This document shows, piece after piece, positions 6,612-10,432 of a stretch of DNA of 10,432 nucleotides. Below the pieces are notes generated by a model, which was given only the letters and a program-made list of their open reading frames with translations, was not told the origin of the DNA and searched no databases. The translations under genes and the position numbers were made by a program. How positions within the stretch are numbered: position 1 is the stretch's first letter; the number at the start of each line of letters is the position of its first letter. Source of the stretch: HGM04593 sp045646845 (GTDB lineage Bacteria; Bacteroidota; Bacteroidia; Bacteroidales; Bacteroidaceae); assembly GCA_045646845.1 (NCBI GenBank), contig JAZRLO010000042.1, positions 1 to 10,432 on the forward strand, given 5' to 3'.

Positions 6612-6632
6612 TGCAAAATTTGCACACGTGTG
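6612..6632. repeat. Two overlapping palindromes in the transposase leader
   Basis: TGCAAAATTTGCA (6612-6624) and CACACGTGTG (6623-6632) are both perfect and share the bases CA. They lie 15 bases before the start codon and could occlude initiation or bind the protein itself. Confidence 0.4.
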
Positions 6633-6646
6633 AACAATACAAATCA

Positions 6647-7093
6647 ATGGCACAATCATTAGCAAAGAATTATATCCATATTGTTTTCTCAACAAAGAAC
6701 AGGGAGAGAACAATGCGGAAAGAAGATCTCACCGAGATATTCTCATACATTGCAGGAATTGTAAAGAGCTGTGAATGCCACTCATTATGTGTGGGAGGCA
6801 CAACCAACCATATACATATATTGTGTACCTTGAACAAGAATCTAGCTTTGAGCAAACTTGTTGCAACAATAAAAGCAAATTCGTCGAAATGGTTGCGCCA
6901 GAAAGACGGTTATTACAGAGCATTTGCATGGCAAGAGGGATATGGAGCATTTTCCGTCAGTCAATCAGTAATAGAGAAAACGACGGAATATATAAAAGCG
7001 CAAGAGGAGCACCATAAAAAAGCTGATGCAAGAGAGGAATTGATAGCGTTGCTCAAGGCCTACAACATTGAATATGATGACAGGTATATATAA
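6647..7093 (+). CDS. Y1 (HUH) transposase, IS200/REP-associated type
   Basis: The product is 148 residues from the ATG at 6647 (MAQSLAKNYIHIVFSTKNRE). An upstream in-frame start at 6425 exists, but its 74 extra residues would cover the promoter and palindromes and have no family match. Catalytic features are complete: HUH motif H55-I-H57 within GGTTNHIHILC, catalytic Tyr115 in TEYIKAQEEHH with Gln119 four residues on, and the family block WQEGYGAFSVS at 95-105. Such enzymes cut and join single-stranded DNA at hairpin-marked sites through a 5'-phosphotyrosine. No tnpB is adjacent. REP-like hairpins of one family start 5 bases after the stop, favouring a REP-associated transposase (RAYT), though a plain IS200 copy is possible. 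Confidence 0.88.
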   Translation: MAQSLAKNYIHIVFSTKNRERTMRKEDLTEIFSYIAGIVKSCECHSLCVGGTTNHIHILCTLNKNLALSKLVATIKANSSKWLRQKDGYYRAFAWQEGYGAFSVSQSVIEKTTEYIKAQEEHHKKADAREELIALLKAYNIEYDDRYI

Positions 7094-7097
7094 TTTG

Positions 7098-7143
7098 CAT
7101 AGTCCAGTCAGGACTACACCATATAATTTCGCCCATACAGGGC
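7098..7143 (+). repeat. REP-like unit, plus orientation
   Basis: Hairpin TAGTCC-AGTCA-GGACTA (7100-7116), spacer ACCATATAATTTC, hairpin GCCC-ATACA-GGGC (7131-7143). It is the first unit after the transposase stop. Confidence 0.7.
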
Positions 7144-7166
7144 TATATTGGTTTTGACATTATTGA

Positions 7167-7216
7167 CATAGCCCTAACGGACTATGCTATATAATACCGC
7201 CCCTACGGGGCTACAT
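7167..7216 (+). repeat. REP-like unit, plus orientation (best copy)
   Basis: CATAGCCCTAACGGACTATG (7167-7186), spacer CTATATAATACC, hairpin GCCCC-TAC-GGGGC (7199-7211), then TACAT. The reverse complement of the minus units aligns along its full length, showing that one family is present in both orientations. Confidence 0.82.
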
Positions 7217-7231
7217 GTTTACAGACCAATA

Positions 7232-7250
7232 ACCCCAAGGGGGTGATAAT
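7232..7250 (-). repeat. Partial REP-like unit, minus orientation
   Basis: ACCCC-AAG-GGGGT hairpin (7232-7244) followed by GATAAT, comparable with the first hairpin and spacer start of the minus units. The second hairpin is missing. Confidence 0.45.
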
Positions 7251-7283
7251 TTCGCCATACGAAGAACGCAAATGGGAACAAAA

Positions 7284-7328
7284 GCCCCAACGGGGTGACA
7301 TTACCCAGCATAGCCCGTGAGGGCTATG
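7284..7328 (-). repeat. REP-like unit, minus orientation (perfect second hairpin)
   Basis: GCCCCAACGGGGT hairpin, spacer GACATTACCCAG, then CATAGCCC-GTGA-GGGCTATG (7309-7328), a perfect 8-bp stem with a GNRA-type loop. Confidence 0.82.
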
Positions 7329-7335
7329 AGAAGCA

Positions 7336-7346
7336 AGGGCTATGAG
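7336..7346 (-). repeat. REP fragment
   Basis: AGGGCTATGAG copies only the right arm and flank of the second hairpin of a minus unit. Confidence 0.4.
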
Positions 7347-7362
7347 CACAAACAACATCAAC

Positions 7363-7411
7363 CACAGCCCTGAAAGGGCGACATTACCCAGCATAGTCCG
7401 TGAGGGCTATG
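7363..7411 (-). repeat. REP-like unit, minus orientation
   Basis: GCCCT-GAA-AGGGC (7367-7379), spacer GACATTACCCAG, CATAGTCC-GTGA-GGGCTATG (7392-7411, one G-T wobble). It is nearly identical to the unit inside the RhuM-Fic coding region at 7477-7525. Confidence 0.82.
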
Positions 7412-7412
7412 G

Positions 7413-7432
7413 ATATGTCCGCGAGGGCTATG
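7413..7432 (-). repeat. REP fragment, second hairpin only
   Basis: GTCC-GCGA-GGGC with the flanking TATG, a half-unit directly abutting the previous one. The loop is again of GNRA form. Confidence 0.45.
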
Positions 7433-7462
7433 AGAATATGAGAATATGAGAATACGATAATA
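7431..7462 (+). repeat. Octamer tandem repeat before the RhuM-Fic start
   Basis: Three exact copies of TGAGAATA (7431-7454) and one variant CGATAATA (7455-7462). The last base is the A of the ATG at 7462. The unit length is not a multiple of three. Confidence 0.7.
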
Positions 7463-8559
7463 TGAAAACAGCACAACACAGCCCTGAAAGGGCGGAATTA
7501 ACCAACGTAGTCCGTGAGGGCTATGATGCCCCACAACTCAACAACCACAATAAGGCGGAGTTCCCGCCTATGCATAACGGCGAGTTTGACGCATCACCAA
7601 TAGCTATATACACGAGCGATGACAACACCATTTCGCTTGATGTAAAGTTGGAGAATGAAACAGTATGGCTTTCGCAAGCACAGATGAGTCTATTATTTGA
7701 TAAAGACCAATCAGTAGTTGCAAGACATATTGCCAATGTATTTAAAGAGGGAGAACTTGAAGAAAATAGTAATATGCAAATTTTGCATAATACTTTTTCC
7801 AAATACAAACCAACAAAGGTTTATAGTCTAGATGTCATTATTTCCGTCGGCTACCGCATAAAAAGCAAACGAGGCACACAATTCCGCATTTGGGCAAACA
7901 AAGTGCTGAAGGACTACATTGTAAAAGGTTACGCCATAAACGATAAGCTTAGACTTGAGCATTATAACGAACTCAAGGATGTAGTCCGCTTGCTTGCTCA
8001 CACCGTAAACACCCAAGAGAGACTCACCGATGAGCAATCGAAAGGACTTTTCTCTGTTGTAAACGACTATGTATATGCTCTTGACACCCTTGACCGCTAC
8101 GACTATCAGCAACTGACAATTGAAAACACAACAAAAGAAGAGCGTTTCCACGCAACATACGAAAATGCGATGGAAGCGATTTTGAGCCTAAAAGAGAAAT
8201 TCGGCGAGAGCAACCTGTTTGCAAACGAAAAAGACAACTCTTTCAAAAGCTCAATCGGGCAGATATACCAGACTTTCGGCGGTGTAGAATTATACCCAAG
8301 TGTTGAAGAGAAAGCTGCGATGCTACTCTATCTTGTAACAAAGAACCACTCATTCAGCGACGGCAACAAACGCATAGCAGCAATGCTGTTCCTTTGGTTT
8401 ATGGAGCGTAACGGCATTCTCTACCGCGCCGACGGAAGCAAACGAATAGCCGACAACACCCTTGTTGCCCTCACGCTGATGATTGCCGAAAGCCGCACCG
8501 AAGAGAAAGACATAATGGTAAAAGTAGTTGTAAACCTCATAAACCAACAGAACCAATGA
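7462..8559 (+). CDS. RhuM-Fic/DOC fusion protein
   Basis: This 365-residue protein matches the RhuM/Fic-DOC family. Residues 46-165 are RhuM-like: IYTSDDNTISLDVKLENETV, WLSQAQMSLLF, IANVFKEGEL, VYSLDVIISVGYRIKS, KRGTQFRIWANKVLKDY. Residues 190-365 are Fic/DOC, with core H296-SFSDGNKR304 and a conserved helix after it. The catalytic His and the GNKR loop are intact, so nucleotidyl or phosphoryl transfer onto a protein is plausible; the target is unknown. I see no [ST]xxxE[GN] inhibitory motif. Residues 1-45 are not RhuM-like: 6-22 come from a REP-like unit and 24-38 repeat the start of the next gene. Met37 (7570) is an alternative start just before the family domain. No promoter of the usual type is visible upstream. 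The stop overlaps the next gene (ATGA). Confidence 0.87.
   Translation: MKTAQHSPERAELTNVVREGYDAPQLNNHNKAEFPPMHNGEFDASPIAIYTSDDNTISLDVKLENETVWLSQAQMSLLFDKDQSVVARHIANVFKEGELEENSNMQILHNTFSKYKPTKVYSLDVIISVGYRIKSKRGTQFRIWANKVLKDYIVKGYAINDKLRLEHYNELKDVVRLLAHTVNTQERLTDEQSKGLFSVVNDYVYALDTLDRYDYQQLTIENTTKEERFHATYENAMEAILSLKEKFGESNLFANEKDNSFKSSIGQIYQTFGGVELYPSVEEKAAMLLYLVTKNHSFSDGNKRIAAMLFLWFMERNGILYRADGSKRIADNTLVALTLMIAESRTEEKDIMVKVVVNLINQQNQ
7477..7525 (-). repeat. REP-like unit embedded in coding sequence
   Basis: GCCCT-GAA-AGGGC (7481-7493) and CGTAGTCC-GTGA-GGGCTATG (7506-7525, two G-T wobbles) lie within codons 6-22 of the RhuM-Fic gene. They encode HSPERAELTNVVREGYD. Both hairpins remain foldable while the frame stays open. 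Confidence 0.8.
7531..7575 (+). repeat. 45-bp direct repeat, copy 1 (in RhuM-Fic)
   Basis: It encodes PQLNNHNKAEFPPMH and matches 8571-8615 at 39 of 45 bases. It contains a small hairpin GGCGG-AGTTC-CCGCC just before Met37. Confidence 0.85.
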
Positions 8560-9026
8560 CCACAGAAACACCCCAACTCAACAACCATAACAAGGCGGAG
8601 TACCCGCCAATGCACACCGTGGAGCACATCCTTAACCAAACGATGGTGCGTATGTTCGGGTGCGGGCGCAGCCGTAACGCGCACATTGAGCGCAAGAAGA
8701 GCAAGTGCGACTACACCCTGCCCTGTGCGCCAAGCGAGGAGCAGATTGCAGCCATTGAGCAGCAGGTCAATGACGTAATTAGCCAGAACTTGCTTATCAC
8801 CATTGGATTTGTGACACGCGAGAATGTCCCCGACGGGGTCGATTTGAGCAAGCTGCCGGCCGATGCAAGCGAAACACTGCGCATTGTGCGTGTGGGCGAT
8901 TACGATGTGTGTGCCTGCATTGGAACGCACGTTGAAAATACAAGCGAGATTGGCCGGTTCAAGATTATTAGCCACACGTTTGAGAACGGCACACTGCGCC
9001 TGAGGTTCAAACTGGAACAACAGTAA
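8556..9026 (+). CDS. AlaX-type alanyl-tRNA editing-domain protein
   Basis: The product is 156 residues. It has the zinc-site signature of the AlaRS/ThrRS second additional domain: H20-TVE-H24 and C121-IGT-H125, followed by VENTSEIGRFKI. Stand-alone proteins of this fold hydrolyse mischarged aminoacyl-tRNA (Ser- or Gly-tRNA-Ala) in the cytoplasm; the exact substrate cannot be read from the sequence. The ATG at 8556 overlaps the RhuM-Fic stop in an ATGA, implying translational coupling. Met19 (8610) would also keep all four metal ligands, and residues 1-15 before it are the duplicated segment, so the ancestral start is uncertain. Base composition is GC-richer than the RhuM-Fic gene, in line with the following chorismatase-like gene. 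Confidence 0.85.
   Translation: MTTETPQLNNHNKAEYPPMHTVEHILNQTMVRMFGCGRSRNAHIERKKSKCDYTLPCAPSEEQIAAIEQQVNDVISQNLLITIGFVTRENVPDGVDLSKLPADASETLRIVRVGDYDVCACIGTHVENTSEIGRFKIISHTFENGTLRLRFKLEQQ
8571..8615 (+). repeat. 45-bp direct repeat, copy 2 (in AlaX-like gene)
   Basis: It encodes PQLNNHNKAEYPPMH. The hairpin GGCGG-AGTAC-CCGCC is kept. Five of the six differences from copy 1 are synonymous. Confidence 0.85.
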
Positions 9027-9045
9027 TAATAAAGTAAGCTCCAAC

Positions 9046-9090
9046 CGCTTATTTAACGGAAAATTTTTGTATTTTTGCGTAATATAAGCG
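9046..9090. promoter_or_regulatory. Promoter of the chorismatase-like gene with flanking inverted repeat
   Basis: TATTTTTG at 9070-9077 fits the -7 consensus, 25 bases before the ATG at 9102; no good -33 TTG is seen. CGCTTAT (9046-9052) and ATAAGCG (9084-9090) are perfect inverted repeats bracketing it, a possible operator. Confidence 0.5.
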
Positions 9091-9101
9091 AATAGCACAG
9101 A

Positions 9102-10196
9102 ATGGTAGACAAATTCCAACGTATATATATATCAACTGTTGAAGGGGCGTTTGAAGCGATGCTCCGTGATGCGTTGTCACAGGTGGCAGACGATGGGCTG
9201 ATAAAGCTGGTCGTTTTCTGTCATGCCTGCGACGGCGGCGAATACAAGCAGAACCTCGCGACCACCAACACTGTGGTAAAGGAGCTGTTCGGCGAGCAGG
9301 CGCCGCTCACAAGCTACATTGCGCAAAAGACATCACACGGCGGTGTTACCATTGAGGCCACATACATTGCCGGGGACGATGCCACCATTGAGCATCACCG
9401 CAACTACAGGCTCATAAAGAGCAATGGCTGCACCGAGATTATCACAGGCGGCATAATTGCGCACGACACCGACGGCAGCACCTTTGCACAGTCGACCGAC
9501 ATCTTTGAGGGCATTGCAAAGTTGCTATCAAGCAACGGCTTCAAGGCAAGCGACATCTACCGCCAGTGGAACTACCTCCCGGGCATTACGGTGCTCAATG
9601 ACGGCAGCCAGAACTACCAGGAGTTCAACGATGCGCGTTCAATATTCTACTCCACTGCAGACTGGACGGGCGGCTACCCCGCTGCGACAGGCATAGGCAC
9701 AAGTGCGGGCAGCGTGACGGTTGAGCTGTGCGCCATCAAGGGCGAGGGCATAACAAGCCGCCCCATCGACAACCCTCTGCAGATTGCGGCACACAACTAC
9801 TCGCAACAGGTGCTCGACGGCAAGGTCATCGAACAGCTTAGCGAGAGGACAACGCCAAAGTTCGAGCGTGCAAGGCTGCTTGGCAACACTGTGCATATTT
9901 CGGGCACAGCAGCCATAAAAGGCGAATGCAGCAACCCAAGCACTGTCACCGTTGAGCAGGCGGCCGAGACTATGGAGATTATGGACAGGTTGGTATCAAA
10001 GGAGAACATTCCCGTGGATAACAACGGTTCGCAGTATGACCTCTTGCGCGTGTACGTTAAGCGCGAGTGCGATATCCCGGCCGTAAGGGAGTATATGGAG
10101 CGACACTACCCGGGCGTGCAGAAGCACTATGTGGTTGCCGACGTGTGCCGCCCCGAGCTGCTCATTGAAATTGAGGGCGTGGCCAAATTAAGGTGA
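9102..10196 (+). CDS. FkbO/Hyg5 chorismatase-like protein (RidA fold)
   Basis: The product is 364 cytoplasmic residues with no signal peptide. The C-terminal half (about 222-364) is a RidA/YjgF-like domain: PIDNPLQIAAHNYSQQV, RARLLGNTVHISGTAAIKGE, TVEQAAETMEIMDRLV, LLRVYVKRECDIPAVREY, and VVADVCRPELLIEIEGVAKLR with Arg350 and the EIEG end. The N-terminal half is a diverged partner domain, linked by RQWNYLPGI, NYQEFNDARSIFY and YPAATGIGTS. This two-lobed plan and length match FkbO/Hyg5-type chorismatases, which convert chorismate to hydroxybenzoate or dihydroxycyclohexadiene carboxylate. Whether this member keeps that activity is inference. It has its own promoter and is GC-richer than the left part of the window. 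Confidence 0.78.
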   Translation: MVDKFQRIYISTVEGAFEAMLRDALSQVADDGLIKLVVFCHACDGGEYKQNLATTNTVVKELFGEQAPLTSYIAQKTSHGGVTIEATYIAGDDATIEHHRNYRLIKSNGCTEIITGGIIAHDTDGSTFAQSTDIFEGIAKLLSSNGFKASDIYRQWNYLPGITVLNDGSQNYQEFNDARSIFYSTADWTGGYPAATGIGTSAGSVTVELCAIKGEGITSRPIDNPLQIAAHNYSQQVLDGKVIEQLSERTTPKFERARLLGNTVHISGTAAIKGECSNPSTVTVEQAAETMEIMDRLVSKENIPVDNNGSQYDLLRVYVKRECDIPAVREYMERHYPGVQKHYVVADVCRPELLIEIEGVAKLR

Positions 10197-10220
10197 AAGC
10201 CGCGGGTAAGCGAGAGCAGA

Positions 10221-10302
10221 GCACAAGTTCACTTGATGCTATGCCGAGCGGGAGAGGGTTGCGCAAAGCGAAAGCGGAAAGCGGAAAGGTAAAAACTTGT
10301 GC
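10221..10302. repeat. 9-bp inverted repeat enclosing purine-rich short repeats
   Basis: GCACAAGTT (10221-10229) pairs exactly with AACTTGTGC (10294-10302). Between them, 10265-10289 is built from AAAGCG/AAAGCGG units. It follows the chorismatase-like stop by 24 bases. A terminator role is possible but there is no T-tract directly after the stem. Confidence 0.4.
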
Positions 10303-10374
10303 AAGCGAATTTTTCAATTAAGTGAGCGAAAGTAAAACTTGTTTTAACTTTTGTAGCGAACGAACGAAAAATCA

Positions 10375-10432
10375 ATGAAATTAATGAGTGAAAAAATATT
10401 TTCAATCGCAACGAGTTCGGCCGATGTTCAAT
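10375..10432 (+). CDS. Probable 5' end of the next gene (partial)
   Basis: An ATG at 10375 opens a frame to the window end, giving MKLMSEKIFSIATSSADVQ; a second ATG at 10384 is possible. A near-consensus box TAACTTTTG (one extra spacer base) lies at 10345-10353. The reading is protein-like but too short to identify. Confidence 0.4.
   Translation, partial: MKLMSEKIFSIATSSADVQ

Noticed and set aside
6425..6646. N-terminal extension of the transposase
   Set aside because: It would span the promoter and palindromes and adds 74 residues with no likeness to the family; the ATG at 6647 gives the standard length.
7094..7525. CRISPR array
   Set aside because: The units are two-hairpin repeats in both orientations with irregular spacing and no uniform spacers; no cas gene is present.
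8421..9119. Minus-strand ORF of 232 codons
   Set aside because: It is the antisense of the RhuM-Fic end and the AlaX-like gene, both of which have clear motifs on the plus strand.
10229..10411. Minus-strand ORF of 60 codons
   Set aside because: It is read from purine-rich short repeats and an inverted repeat; composition is low-complexity and it overlaps the likely start of a plus-strand gene.

Overview
The window reads as a chromosomal stretch from a gut-type Bacteroidales bacterium (Bacteroides, Prevotella or Muribaculaceae-like; I cannot place the genus). Support: several promoters match the Bacteroidota pattern TAnnTTTG, there is a giant BspA-type leucine-rich-repeat surface protein with a C-terminal secretion-type tail, short lipoproteins of Bacteroidales style, and palindromic repeats beside a small HUH tyrosine transposase.

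Left part (1-1640) is AT-rich accessory DNA. It holds the 5' end of a probable ISAon1-type transposase (minus, running off the left edge), a PEGA-like lipoprotein (156-539), a perfect 25-bp hairpin (656-713), a compact GC-richer inverted-repeat island (718-797), a short C-terminal gene remnant (840-971), a DUF4359-like exported protein (1077-1442) and a 52-residue hypothetical ORF (minus, 1454-1612). Next is a minus-strand two-gene unit: the fluoride channel FluC/CrcB followed by a cysteine-rich YgbA-type protein, from a recognisable promoter at 2374-2404.

The centre (2606-6355, minus) is one 1249-residue BspA-like LRR protein with a signal peptide and a C-terminal sorting-like tail. Three copies of a 276-bp block (four 23-residue LRRs each) sit inside it and are nearly identical. 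Divergent from it is a 148-residue Y1 (HUH) transposase of the IS200/RAYT type at 6647-7093, preceded by several perfect palindromes.

From 7094 to 7525 lies a cluster of REP-like two-hairpin repeats in both orientations: plus-oriented units next to the transposase, minus-oriented units further on. Another inverted pair of the same family lies at 2420-2531, beyond the far end of the LRR gene. The last unit of the cluster lies inside the coding sequence of the next gene, a RhuM-Fic/DOC fusion (7462-8559). That gene overlaps by ATGA with an AlaX-type tRNA editing protein (8556-9026). Both genes begin with the same 15-residue peptide, encoded by a 45-bp duplication whose differences are almost all synonymous.

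The right end carries, from its own promoter, a FkbO/Hyg5 chorismatase-like RidA-fold protein (9102-10196), a 178-base intergenic stretch with a 9-bp inverted repeat, and the probable start of another gene (10375 onward).

The most interesting ensemble is the transposase with its palindromic repeat family, including the repeat unit read as protein at the start of the Fic gene and the coding duplication that brackets that gene.
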